The notes under the pieces: generated by a model
The model's database searches: none
Seen by the model: only the letters and a program-made list of their open reading frames with translations
What the model was told of the DNA's origin: nothing
In this document: in pieces, positions 1-9,722 of the stretch
How positions within the stretch are numbered: the first letter of the stretch is position 1
Layout of the letters: each line of letters starts with the position of its first letter
Translations under genes and position numbers: made by a program
NCBI RefSeq assembly: GCF_027887165.1
Contig: NC_077230.1
Coordinates: 342,284,459 to 342,348,458 of the forward strand
Length of the DNA: 64,000 bases
Reading direction: 5' to 3'
From: Monodelphis domestica
Taxonomy: Eukaryota > Chordata > Mammalia > Didelphimorphia > Didelphidae

Positions 1-1151
1 GTAACATTTTCCAAAGTGAGTACTTGTTACATTATTCTGATTCGTGATAGGAAACATGGTTAACTCCTGCTTTCTCTTGGGAAACCAATAGTATTGCTAC
101 TAGCATAACTGAAACTGGAAATTCTGACATGGGGTAGGCATGGGGAGAGATATATTTGCCCAGAGGGAAGGAGCTAGAAAACCTGGGATACCCAGAGGAC
201 AGCATGGACATTCATTGTTTAGAATCCAGGATGGTGCTTGGTGGGAAGTACAAAGACAGTCCACTTGATTAGGTGAGTTGGTGCCCATAAGTCAAAGCAA
301 CTCTTGCATGGAGGCATGCCAGTGTTAAGACGAAGGGGTAGGAGTGGGATGTTCTGAAATTCAGTAATGAGTAATTCAGGAAGTTTCTAAGATACTATGA
401 ATTTTTATTAAGATAGGCATGTTGTGCTTTCAATTTAAGAACATCAGTCTATAGACAAGCAGACCTGGATGCATGCTATCGATAAAAACATTCTCCAAAA
501 ATGGAAGATGAACTGGAACCCCTGGTTTATATAAGGTTTTTTAGAAGGTTGAAAGGCAATATGTTCTAGACTAGAGGTGTTAGATGAGTAGAAAGGGATC
601 CCTGCAGCTACATATTGACTTAGAAAGCTGCAAATTAACATTATTTGTTCTTTATTTTTATTTATTTTGTTAAATATTACCAAATTATATTTTAATCCAG
701 TTCAGGCAGAACTCAGTAGTTTTGCAGTTTATACCCCATTGTAACACGCTGGTCTGGATCATCTATGTACCTGAAGGGATGCTTACTCTGCGCTGAACCA
801 GAGACCATGCATATGTCTTCTAAAAATTTTCTCTTCCAAATAATTGCTGTCTGACAGGGCAGATATTTAATAAATATTCTTAGGTACTTTATGACTTTTC
901 TTAGGCTTATCAGTGCTTTTCCTCAAACATCCTATTCTTGGTCTGTGTCCCCTCCATATTTCCTAAGATTAAGTTTTCTTCTCTTCCAGCAGAGTAGAGG
1001 CCTAGGTAACTATGGGCCTTATGCCATGATTCTGATTAAGATTGGTTGATGAACACAAAGCCTAGGGGAAGGGATATCCCCCCAAAATGAAAGGAAGAGT
1101 TAAAGTGGAAGGAATGAAGATGGCTTCCGCATTTACATAGAACCTATATAA
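1..1151. other. Unassigned intergenic sequence
   Basis: I see no exon, RNA gene or recognisable repeat here. The sequence is AT-rich, with a short T/A-rich run near 645-670. All open frames are short and show no family resemblance. Confidence 0.4.
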
Positions 1152-1621
1152 CAGTGATAGCAAACCTTTTAGGGATAAAGTGCCTGGCCCTGCCCACTGT
1201 CTCCCCCCCCCCCCCAGACAGTGTGCCATGACCCCTCCCCCCACCAAGTGCCAGAAGCACCCTACCCCACCCCCTCCTTTCCCACACATGGGAGGGGAAA
1301 AGTGCTCTCATTGGGCTGCTGGGTGGAGAGGCAGGTGAAGTGAGGAATGTTCTCTGCAAGTATAGAGAGGGGGAAGGGAATGGCCTGCTTCTCTCCAGCT
1401 CTGTAGCTTGTGATCCTCCCACCTCACTCCTGTGCATTCCCATTAGGCTGCGGAGAAGAGGGGTGGGGAATGTAAAAAAATGTTGGCAGACATGGTGGAA
1501 AGGGGGAAGGGAGCAGCTCTTCCAAGTCCCTTTGCCTTTCTAGTAACAAACTTGCATGGGGAGGCAGCCACATACCCACAGAGACCTCTTTGGCACCCAT
1601 GCCATAGGTTCACCATCACTG
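1152..1621 (+). mobile_element. Non-autonomous hAT transposon (470 bp)
   Basis: The left end reads CAGTGATAGCAAACCT and the right end, read on the opposite strand, CAGTGATGGTGAACCT, so these are terminal inverted repeats. The flanking 8-mers are CTATATAA (1144-1151) and CCATATAA (1622-1629), matching at 7 of 8, which is the 8-bp target duplication expected of the hAT superfamily. No transposase ORF is present, so it is an internally deleted or MITE-type copy. The interior is G/C-tract rich, with a run of about 14 C at 1202-1215. The element is known to me only as a class; the exact family name would need a Dfam search. Confidence 0.82.
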
Positions 1622-2130
1622 CCATATAATTTTGCCAGTGGCCTGGGGAACCAGGAAAGATGATAGTATCAGAAAATCACACAAAACGTAGAGTAGTGAT
1701 ACTTTATTAGCCTACAAAGCAATAGCTTTTAAAGTACTACACACAAATATTAGAGAGGCTGCGCCATATGGGACATCCAAAGTCCATTAAAACAGACAAC
1801 CAGGAGATCAACAGAAATTGTGGGGGCAGAGGAAGGCACAGATAAATGTTCCCACAAAAAGTGCATGATCAGGAAGTCCACAGAACATGAAGGGGCAGAA
1901 TAAAGACCAGACACTAAGGAGATACTTTGCTCTATTAAGGAAGTTTCAACTATCTTTTTACTCTTCTTACCAGGGTAACAACTGATCTTGAGTGAGCTTG
2001 ACTAGGAGGTTCCCAGGTAATGATTTCCACAGCTGGAGTGTTGAGGAGGCAGAGGCAATTCCCTGACACAGTCCCACTGGATAACTTGAGTTCCAGAAAC
2101 AGGAACATTCTTTCTCCACAATGCATCATT
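1622..2130 (-). other. Possible 3' part of the GVQW3-like unit, with AATAAA
   Basis: On the minus strand this stretch follows the GVQW3-like remnant and contains AATAAA at 1708-1703. I could not align its translation convincingly to the catalytic part of a mariner transposase. It may be the 3' untranslated part of a transcript or just old flanking DNA. The polyadenylation-signal reading rests on a single hexamer. Confidence 0.25.
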
Positions 2131-2527
2131 TTCTCCAGTTTCCCCTGAACTCTCAGGAAATGTCAAGCTTTTGTTCATCCCTCAAAAGATCTGGCACAAT
2201 ATTTGCAGATTCTTTATCTTCGAGTTTACTTTCAGAATGAATCTATTTACATCTAACTGTAATTCTTCAGCCATCATTATTGTAGGTAAGCAACGACTTG
2301 AATGAACCAAATCTCTGACTTTGTCAATATTTTCTTTGGTCCTAGTGAGTGATAGAAGGATCCCTTAGTGCATCATCCCAAAAATCTTCCCTATCTCCTT
2401 TAAACCCTTTCTCTTGATATTACTGCATCCCTATAAGCTTCTTTTAACATGTCAAGTGTCTCACAGATTTGTTCAACTTCATACAAAATTTGATACAAAT
2501 TCTTTGCTTTAAATACCGGTTACTCAT
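2130..2527 (-). pseudogene. GVQW3-like / Mos1-type transposase remnant, broken ORF
   Basis: A minus-strand ATG at 2527-2525 opens MSNRYLKQRICIKFC, then MKLNKS, before the frame breaks near 2,455-2,465. The next frame gives MLKEAYRDAVISRERV. A third gives TKENIDKVRDLVHSS and MMAEELQLDV, and DLLRDEQKLD follows after another shift at about 2,190. In order and spacing these match, from memory, the N-terminal part of human GVQW3 (an SDRYLEQR start, a KEAYGDEV motif, MMAEEL). That is the helix-turn-helix (HTH_48) DNA-binding part of Mos1-type mariner transposases. At least three frameshifts and in-frame stops mean it cannot encode the whole protein as it stands. It lies about 0.7 kb downstream, on the minus strand, of the CpG island at 3.15-3.83 kb. 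From memory, human GVQW3 maps near THAP12, so this may be a decayed orthologue. It may equally be one copy of a dispersed mariner-derived family, as a second copy at 49.7-50.3 kb suggests. Confidence 0.72.
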
Positions 2528-2584
2528 TTTTAATGGGGACACTCAAAATAACGGGCAATTCTCCATTCACTCTAAGAAAGAAGA

Positions 2585-2690
2585 AAACAAACATTTATTA
2601 AGTGCCTACTACATGTCCAGACGCTATGCAACTGTGCTTACAGGCCCCAGCACAACTGTGAATGGTCAACTTTGTTAAATTGGTTGGAAT
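2585..2690 (+). repeat. Old interspersed repeat fragment
   Basis: The stretch carries the words ACATTTATTAAGTGCCTAC and a following CAGRCRCTATGC-type segment. These recur in several places in this window (e.g. 5.67, 16.98, 35.82 and 58.04 kb). The family was not identified by name. Confidence 0.45.
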
Positions 2691-3149
2691 GTTAAATCCT
2701 GTAATCCTAGCACTGGGAAGACCTACATTTATTCCAACTCTACTTTGAGCAGAAATCTCCTTTACAGAGGAGCTGTCCAACAAGGATTCAACCTGTATCC
2801 AACTGAAGATCTCCATGGTTGAGGTGGAGGGTGAAGGATTAGGGTGGAGGGAAATTTCAGTGTGTTCTCATGCAGTCCATATTGCAAGCAGTTTGTTTCT
2901 TCTTCCTTGCTTTAATTAGCCATGCCCTTCAAATTCCCTTATTGTCTCTTCCTAAGAAGGGTGCCAACTGACTTGCAAACTGTGGTAACAGCAAAGCTGA
3001 ATTGATCATTCCAACATCCAGGTGAGCTCTGTTTAACTTTTCATGCATTGACAAAATGACCAGAATGAAAGCCAGCTGGGGAGGGGAAGCTTGACAGGTC
3101 CCTCTGGGGTCTGTCTGCAGAATGCTAGCTCATCCCGCAATTTACAGGA

Positions 3150-3830
3150 ACTGGAGCTAAATTCCCGTGCCAAGCTAGACCCAACTCAAGTGCATGCACA
3201 CCTGTAATCTCGGCGGAATCACGCCAGCACTACTCAACCCCGCTCCAGGGCATGCATAGTCGTAGAGGAGGGGAGACTCCCATAGCTGGGCGGGAATGAA
3301 TTACAGGAAGCAGGCGACGAGAGTTGAAAGAGGAATTTTAGGAACCAGTCCAGGCTCCACATCTTCAGCATCTGGAGCCTCGAAATCCAGACAACGCGGA
3401 CTCTTTCGTCCCACCAGCTTCCCTGCAACAGAACCGAGGTTTCTCCTGAAAAGTGAAGGCGAGCAACTATAGAAGGTTCCAAGCTGCACTTAATTGGACC
3501 TGGTTTTCGACTTCTCACAGCCCCAGGCCTCGGGGGCTATTTTCTCCTCCGCCTTTGGCTCCCGCACTACGGGGGTGGCGGAGGGTGGGGCGCGGCGAGG
3601 GAATCGCTTCAGGAGGAGTGAGTGCGCAGGTGCGGAGGGCGGGGTTCAGAAGGCGGAGTGGGCGGGGAAAAGAGAAGAGGCCCACGTGTGTAGCCTGCCT
3701 TCCCCGCGCTGTCCTTAGTGCTGCGGCTCTAGGATTCTGGCACTGATAGAAGCCTAGACTCGTTTCACTGCCTGGGAATGGGAACTCGGTTAGTTCAGTC
3801 TCATCCTCCATTGGGGTTTGAGGTAGGAAT
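3150..3830. promoter_or_regulatory. CpG island / unassigned promoter
   Basis: CpG density rises sharply against the CpG-poor surroundings. Two GGGCGGGG GC boxes (3637-3644 and 3660-3667) and a CACGTG E-box (3683-3688) lie close together, the layout of a TATA-less housekeeping-type promoter. No coding exon can be recognised on either strand; open frames of 60-98 codons here look like GC-rich by-products. Candidates are the 5' end of EMSY reading to the left, a GVQW3-like transcript reading to the left, or a divergent non-coding transcript. The direction of transcription cannot be decided from the sequence. Confidence 0.7.
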
Positions 3831-3840
3831 TTGTTCCCAT

Positions 3841-3935
3841 TCTGGGTCAGGTCATGTCATTCATTTATTTAAGTGCTTTCTATGCGCTACGAGTTAGAAA
3901 TACAAATGCAAACAAAGAGACAATATTAACAATGA
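3841..3935 (+). repeat. Copy 1 of a local ~95-bp duplication
   Basis: It begins TCTGGGTCAGGT, continues with AAGTGCTTTCTATG, and ends with an AAATACAA...AGAGAC segment. The same order of words recurs at 4204-4300. The two copies flank an L1 3' fragment. Part of the segment resembles the old AAGTGC-type dispersed repeat. Confidence 0.55.
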
Positions 3936-3944
3936 CTAATTTAT

Positions 3945-4192
3945 TTTTATCTTAAAATTTTTATTTTTAAAATCTTTTTCCATGTTTACACGATTCATTT
4001 TCTTTCCCTCCCCTCTTCCCTTCCCCTTCCCAGAGCCCACATGCTTTTCCACTGGGTTATACAAATATTGTCTATTTCCATATGATTCATTTTTGCAATA
4101 GAGCAATCTTTTAAAATCAAAACTCCAAATCATATACCCATATAAACAAGTAATAAGTCATATATTTTTCTTCTGAGAATAACCAACATTTA
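3945..4192 (-). mobile_element. L1 3' end fragment
   Basis: Read on the minus strand this is the L1 3' terminus, and on the + strand it starts at a T-rich edge. It shares TTTCCATGTTTACAYGATTC, CCACTGGGTTRTACAAAT and a TTTTTGCAATAGAG-like stretch with the 3' ends at 38.13 and 40.61 kb. It contains no ORF2 sequence. Confidence 0.7.
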
Positions 4193-4203
4193 TATATCTT
4201 TGT

Positions 4204-4300
4204 TCTGGGTCAGGTTAAGTCAACAGGCAATTATTCAAGTGCTTTCTATGTCGTAAGAACAGGAGATAAAAATACAAGCAGAGAGACAGTCAGGCTAACA
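4204..4300 (+). repeat. Copy 2 of a local ~95-bp duplication
   Basis: Partner of 3841-3935: TCTGGGTCAGGTTAAGTC, then AAGTGCTTTCTATG, then AAATACAAGCAGAGAGAC. Identity is clear but imperfect, so the duplication is old. Confidence 0.55.
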
Positions 4301-4307
4301 TTCTTTT

Positions 4308-4560
4308 ATAATAATAATAACACTTATTTGATACTTATGTGCCAGGTACTATGCCAAACACTTTATAATTATTACCTCATTTTATCCTCTCAACTACCCT
4401 GGGAGGTAGGTGCTTTTATTATCCTTATTTTACAGATGAGAAAGCTGAGACAAACAGGTTAAATGATGTGGCCAGGGTCACACAGCTATTCTGAGAACAA
4501 ATTTGAACTCAGTTCTTTCTTACTCCAGAAGCTCTCTAAGGTACTGCTTACCCTTCCACT
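4308..4560 (-). mobile_element. THER/MIR-type CORE-SINE
   Basis: The order of motifs is that of a reversed CORE-SINE. It runs TGTGCCAGGTACTATGCC, a CTCATTTTATCCTC block, TTTTACAGATGAGAAA, GGGTCACACAGCTA and a terminal tRNA-like head. Divergence is substantial. Confidence 0.65.
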
Positions 4561-4561
4561 C

Positions 4562-4755
4562 CAAGTAGTCCCTTCAAATAAAAACAAAAGAAAAACTTCA
4601 TCTGATTAAGAGAAAAAGAAGAACCCTATTACAAATACACAAAGTCAATCAAAACAAATTTCCCCATTGGCTATGTCCTCACCTCTCAATCAGATGATAG
4701 GTAGTATCATCATTATTCTTATAGAATTGTGGTTAGTTGTTAGCCTAATAAGAGT
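4562..4755 (-). mobile_element. L1 3'-UTR fragment
   Basis: It has the lysine-codon-like A-rich edge, then ACAAATTTCCCCATTGGC and TGTCCTCACCTCTCAATC-type sequence ending in TAGAATTGTGGTTAG. This order is typical of a second class of marsupial L1 3' UTR, also seen at about 47.17 kb. Confidence 0.45.
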
Positions 4756-4775
4756 AAGGCACATATGTTCCAATA

Positions 4776-4857
4776 TGATTCTAAGAAGGGGCCCATAGAC
4801 ATCACCAGACCATTGGTGGGGTCCATGGCACAAAAAAAGTTAGAAACTGCTGCACTA
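4776..4857 (+). mobile_element. hAT (Charlie-like) fragment, 3' half
   Basis: It shows ATTCTAAGAAGGGGCCCATAG, then GGGGTCCATGGCACAAAAAA and GTTAGAAACTGCTGC. This matches the right half of the hAT copy at 25.44-25.62 kb and a fragment at 9.19-9.35 kb. Confidence 0.55.
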
Positions 4858-4859
4858 GT

Positions 4860-5660
4860 ACCTCCTTCTTTCCATTATTCCTTTTCAGCATTGTATTCTT
4901 CCTCTTGCTTGGTCATATATTGTTGGAGAATAGGGATTGAGGAGGTGCTAGGGGGAAATTGGAGGAAATAAGGCATAAAAGAAAGCTGGAAAAGAATGAA
5001 AATATGGATCGCCTGAGAGTCCTTAAAATGGACATTTTCAGCTAATTGGAAGTAGAGGGCACTTTCAATGTGTGAAGTCCAGGACTGGAATGAGACTTTA
5101 GGATGAAGAGGTTCCTGAAACATTTTAGAGAAATGATAGGAAGAGGGTCCAGAATGCAGCTTGGAGAGTAATGGGCAATTTGATCTAAGCTCTCTCCATC
5201 CTCTGGCCCCACTTTCTTTTCCATCTGCTATGGTGTTCTCTTAGGGACCACCCACAGTGTCAGTGGCTAGGTTTGCTTCCATTTAGGGGCTTTGATATTC
5301 TAGTAAGAGACTCCTTACCTTATCCTCTCAACCAACAATATGTGACCAAGCAAAAGAAAATTAAAATCCTGAAAAAAGGAGAATGGAAAGAGACAGGGAC
5401 TAATGAAGTTGTTTTTAACTTTTTTTTTGTGACTGTTCCCCTCTCACACTTTGGTGCTGCCAATAGACAGCTTCTCAGAATCATGTTTTTAACATGCTTA
5501 AAATAAAATACATAGGATTATGGAGAAAGACAATTACATTGAAATACAGTGATCAAAACATATATATGTATATATATATTTTTTTTAATTTATGGGTACC
5601 AGGTTAATAACCTTATAGAATCTTAGAAGAATAAACACCTGGAAGCAGTTTGATATGAAG
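4860..5660. other. Unassigned intergenic sequence
   Basis: No gene or named repeat is recognised. A TATATATGTATATATATATT stretch at about 5560-5580 is simple AT-rich sequence. Confidence 0.4.
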
Positions 5661-5664
5661 TAAC

Positions 5665-5762
5665 TTACTGCAATTCAATAAACATTTGTCAAGTGCTTAC
5701 CATGTTCCAGGCACTGCTAAACACTGGGGGTATAAAGGGAAAAAGATTGTTGAGGATACAAG
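5665..5762 (+). repeat. Old interspersed repeat fragment
   Basis: It reads AATAAACATTTGTCAAGTGC, then CCAGGCACTGCTAAACAC. This is the start of the same family as 16.98, 35.82 and 55.19 kb. The next SINE (5774) follows within a few bases. Confidence 0.5.
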
Positions 5763-5773
5763 AAAAAGACAGG

Positions 5774-5905
5774 AGCAGCTAGGTGGCACAGAAGATAGAG
5801 TGCCAGGCCTAGAGATGGGAGGGCTTGGGTTCAAATGTGGCCTTGGACACTTCCTAGCTTGGTGACCTCAAGTTCATTACCTTCCAGCCCTTCAAGCTGA
5901 GGGAG
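5774..5905 (+). mobile_element. Marsupial tRNA-derived SINE, 5' part
   Basis: It begins AGCAGCTAGGTGGCACAG. GCCAGGCCTAGAGATGGGAG, GGTTCAAATGTGGCC (B-box-like) and CACTTCCTAGCTTGGTGACC follow. It is truncated or diverged at the 3' side, without the ACTCTTCTGCC tail. Confidence 0.75.
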
Positions 5906-6024
5906 AAAGTGTCAGTCCAGGCTGGAATTCTCAGAATTGGAATGAGATTGGAGAGAAGTGCAATAATAGCTGACATTTATGCAATGCATCTCTGGTCACA
6001 CTGAGCATTGCATAAGTTACCTAA

Positions 6025-6240
6025 TTAAATTATATAATCCTAGATTTGGAGCTAGAAGGATCCTTAGGAACCACCTAATCCAACCCTCTCATTTTATAAA
6101 TCAAGAAATTTGAAATCCAGCCCAGAGGGGTATAATGTCTTACCAAGGTTACACAAGTTGTAAGTGGAAGAGTTGGAATTTGAACCTAGGTCTTTTGGCT
6201 CCTGATATACTGCTCTCCACTTGATGCCATACAGCTCTGT
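6025..6240 (+). mobile_element. MIR-type SINE
   Basis: The block TAGATTTGGAGCTAGAAGGA, CCAACCCTCTCATTTTATA, AGGTTACACAAGTTGTAAGT and TTTGAACCTAGGTCTTTTGG is the common MIR/THER layout of marsupial genomes. Confidence 0.6.
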
Positions 6241-6299
6241 GAAGGAGATTGGCAAGGATTATTTTCATTTTATAGGGGAGGAAATGAGACTCAGATCAG

Positions 6300-6500
6300 T
6301 ATAAAATGCTCCTTCTCATACAAGGGCTTTCCCTATCCTTTGAATATATTTTCTTATTATTCATATTTGTGCATCTGTGTAAATATTGCAATAATAGAAT
6401 GCAAAATTCTTTAAGGCAAGGACTTTTATTTTTGTCTTTGTATCCCAAATGTCTACCACAGGGCCTGACACTTGGTAAGCCATTAAATGTTTGTTGGTTA
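6300..6500 (+). mobile_element. L2-type LINE 3' end
   Basis: It contains TTCTTTAAGGCAAGGACTTT, GTATCCCAAATGTCTACCAC, GGGCCTGACACTTGGTAAGC and a terminal TTAAATGTTTGTTG. This is the usual 3' terminus of L2 in sense orientation. Confidence 0.6.
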
Positions 6501-7105
6501 CACCACTGTCACATGGGCTAGGTAGTAGTAGTCCCAGGTTTCCTGATTTCAAATCTAATGATTTTTCACTACCCTTTACCTGTCCTTCAAGGATTAACCA
6601 TTTAAAAGCTGTTTACATGCTTGCTATGTTCTAGGAGTAGTATATCTATCCCTTTTCCACTATTCATGTTATTTTTCCCTAAGACATCCTCTTATTCCCT
6701 TCTTTCAAAAAAGAAACTAGATTACAAACCATATAACAGGTTGTATAATTTTCTTTATTCTGGACCTCTTTTTAAAAGTGTTTTTATTGTGAACTTAAAC
6801 ACTAAAAAAAAAGCATTTCCATACATACAGAAGAGTACAAAAAGGATTCTATATTAAACTGACTTCCCATTTTACACTACTAGCTTTTTAAAAAATATGT
6901 ATAACAATTTCTATACATTACTTCTAAATGGTCTTTTGAATATCTATCTTCCCTTCAAAACGTCTTTTCTTCTCTCTATCCTATCCCTTGAAAATCTCAT
7001 TTACACTCAGTGGTTAACTAACTTCTGATATAAACTCAGCAGTTATTGAAAATAACTTTCAAATATATCTCTTCAGTCTTAACCCTAAACATTCTGACTC
7101 CTAGA
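6500..7105. other. Unassigned intergenic sequence
   Basis: AT-rich sequence with no recognisable gene; open frames are short. No named repeat is seen. Confidence 0.4.
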
Positions 7106-7109
7106 CAAA

Positions 7110-8106
7110 GCTTTTAATAATATTTTATTTTTTCCCCACTCACATATAAAAACAACTTTGAGGGTTTATTTTCTAATTCATTTTGTTCATCTAGTTCATT
7201 CTGAGTTTCACATTCTTTCCCTCACTTGCTCTCCTCCTCCCTCCATGAGATTTAAGGTAAGCAATTTGCTGTTGGTTATGCATATACTATTTGTACAAAA
7301 CATTTCCACATTCTTTAAGTTGTAGAAGATGACACATTTTTTTAAAACAGGAAGAAAATAAAATGAAGAATGATCTGTTTAAGTCTATATTCAGGATCTA
7401 TTATTTCTTTCTCTGGAGGTGGATAGCATTTTTTTCATCACAAGCCCTTTGGGATTGGCTTAGATCATTGTAGTACTTAGAATAGCAAAGTCATTCACAG
7501 TTGTTCATTGTCTATTATGACTGTTGCTGTATAGAATGTTCTCCTGGCTCTATTCACTTCATTCTGCATCAGTTCATATAGTTCTTTCCAAGTTTTTCTG
7601 AAATCCTCCTGCTCATCATTTCTTATGGCATAATAGTATTCCATTACAATTATACATCACAACTTGTTCAATCATTCCCCATTTGATGGACATCCTCTCA
7701 GTTTCCAATTCTTTATCTCCATAAAAAGAGCTGATATAAGCATTTTTGTACAAATAATGCCTTTCCCCTTTTTAAAAATATCTATGGGATACAGACCTAG
7801 TAGCACTATTGCTGGGTCAAAGAATATGTAGCCTTTTAGCCCTTTGGGCCTAGTTCCAAATTGCTTTCTAGAATAGTTGGATCAGTTCATAACTCTACCA
7901 ACAGTGTGTTACTGTCCCAATTTTCCCACATCCCCTCCAACAGCTGTCATTTTCCTTTGTTGTATTAGCCATTTAAATAGGTGTGAGGCGATACCTCAAA
8001 GTTGTTTTAATTTGCATTTATATAATCAAAAATGATATGGAGCATTTTAAATATAACTATAGATAGCTTTTATTTCTTCATCTGAAAACTGTGTGGTATC
8101 CTTTGA
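7110..8106 (-). mobile_element. L1 3' UTR and ORF2 end
   Basis: Read on the minus strand this is the L1 ORF2 C-terminus running into the 3' UTR. Landmarks on the + strand are TGATGGACATCCTCTCAGTT, CTATGGGATACAGACCTAG, TTGCTGGGTCAAAGAATATG and TAATTTGCATTTATATAATC. The same order occurs at 30.1, 41.1 and 46.7 kb. No intact reading frame remains. Confidence 0.8.
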
Positions 8107-8121
8107 TAGGCATTCATTTTT

Positions 8122-8317
8122 TTAAACTCTTACCTTCTGTTTTGGAGTTAATACCATATATTGGCTGCAAGGCAGAAGAGTGGTAAGGGCTGGGCAATGG
8201 GGGTTAAGTGACTTGCCCAGGGTCACACAGCTAGGAAGTGTCTGAGATCAAATTTGAACCTAGGACCTCCCATCTCTAGGCCTGGCTCTCAATCCACTGA
8301 GCCACCCAGCTGCCCCC
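8122..8317 (-). mobile_element. Marsupial tRNA-derived SINE, full length, with target duplication
   Basis: The reversed element runs from a T-rich tail through CTTACCTTCTGTTTTGGAG, GGCAGAAGAGTGGTAAGG, GACTTGCCCAGGGTCACACA and ATCCACTGAGCCACCCAGCT. The flanking 15-mers TAGGCATTCATTTTT (8107-8121) and TAGACATTCATTTTT (8318-8332) differ at one base. They are the target-site duplication of an L1-mediated insertion into the edge of the L1 on its left. Confidence 0.9.
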
Positions 8318-8334
8318 TAGACATTCATTTTTAA

Positions 8335-8960
8335 AGTGCCTATAAAACATACACCTTTCACCTTAAACCTAATTCTCATAACTTTACTATTTCTATCAAG
8401 TGACACCACCATTTACCTTTTTTCCCCATGTTGAAAGCTTGAAGCTATCTTTGAATCAGTTATCAAGTCTTGATTCCACCTTCTCTATATTTCTTGAATG
8501 TCTTCTCTCTGTTCCCTCTACCATCAGCCTCATATGGTTCTCGTTCCCACCAGTCTGCATAATTTCAGTAGCCTCCTAAGGGTTTACTACTGCCATCCTT
8601 CATGCTTTTGCCAAAGTAATTTTTCTTATGTGTACATTTGTTCATGCCATTCCTCAGTCTATGCCCTTTTAATGCCTTCCTATTGCCTTCTGAGTAAAGT
8701 TCATATTCCTTTGTTTGGTATTCAAAGTTTTCCACAATCTTGACATCATATCAAATGCTACTACCTCCAGGAAGTCTTCCCTATATAGGTAATATTTTCC
8801 TACCTAAACTTGTAGCACATTATTTTGTATCTCTTTGATGTATTTATTGTGTATTATTTTATACACACACACTCTCTCTGAGGGCAGGTACCATGCTTTA
8901 GCAAAATTTTGCATCTTTCCTAAGTCCTACCACAATTTTCTGTACATAGTAGGTGTTTCT
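8335..8960 (+). mobile_element. L2-type LINE 3' region
   Basis: It contains AATGCCTTCCTATTGCCTTC, CTACCTCCAGGAAGTCTTCC, CTCTGAGGGCAGGTACCATG and a terminal ACATAGTAGGTGTTTCTTAA. This is the familiar L2 3' order in sense orientation. Stops are numerous and it is inactive. Confidence 0.65.
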
Positions 8961-9184
8961 TAAATGTCAAATGCAAGGATGAATAATGAGAAAGAAATTC
9001 TTATTTATTCCTTTTTCTATCAATAATCAAGGAAAGAAAAGCAAAAATTGTAAGATTCTTAAAATCTAGCTGCTCATTATAACACTTAAAATGTTATCTA
9101 GAAATGTCTTGATTGGTCATGAAATATGGTTAACTATAGACCATGCCAAAATTAGTTAAAAAAAAAAAAAGCAAAGGTTATTGA

Positions 9185-9345
9185 CCAGGAGTTCTTAGCT
9201 TGGGGGTTGAGGACTTGTTGGGGTTGGGGGGGGAGGTAGGAATAACATTATTTTTCACTATCCTCTCTCTGAATTTGAGCATTGCCTTCCATTATAAATT
9301 AAGAACACAAATACCATTCTGAGAAGGGGTCCATGGGCTTTAGGG
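9185..9345 (+). mobile_element. hAT (Charlie-like) fragment
   Basis: It begins CAGGAGTTCTTAGCTTGGGG and later shows ATTCTGAGAAGGGGTCCATG. It is related to 4.78 and 25.44 kb. A G-run sits at about 9225-9232. Confidence 0.5.
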
Positions 9346-9475
9346 TCAGGACAGGAAGCTCTCTGACTTAGAGGTAGGAGGACCACAGTTCAGATTCTGC
9401 TGTTGCTACATACTACCTATATGACCATGAGCAAATCACTTTACCTCAGTTTTCTCATACACTTGAGGGAATTCC
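9345..9475 (+). mobile_element. Mon1/MIR-type SINE fragment
   Basis: It contains AGAGGTAGGAGGACCACAGT, ACTACCTATATGACCATGAG and CAAATCACTTTACCTCAGTT, a tRNA-SINE core followed by the CTCAGTTTTCTCAT block. Confidence 0.5.
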
Positions 9476-9589
9476 TGCATGTCCAAATCCTATGACCCTA
9501 TGTAGCTTTGGGTACCAATGGCATAATGGACTTGACTTCTCTAGTATTCCAGGGAAAAGAGTACAAAATAGTATCAGCTGTAAAGCTAG

Positions 9590-9722
9590 GGAGTTGGACT
9601 AGAGGTCATGACACCTGAGTTCTAGACTCAGCTTTGTTACAGACTTGCTGTATAAACTTAGAGAAATCATATTAACCTCTCTGGACCTGTTTCCTCATAT
9701 GTAAAATGCAATAATTATACTT
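9590..9722 (+). mobile_element. MIR-type SINE
   Basis: It contains AGTTGGACTAGAGGTCATGA, CCTGAGTTCTAGACTCAGC and CTCTCTGGACCTGTTTCCTC followed by GTAAAATGCAATAAT, a MIR sense-strand layout. Confidence 0.6.

Noticed and set aside
1..3800. First coding exon of EMSY
   Set aside because: Expected on the minus strand if synteny holds, but no matching translation was seen; at most a non-coding exon lies at the CpG island.
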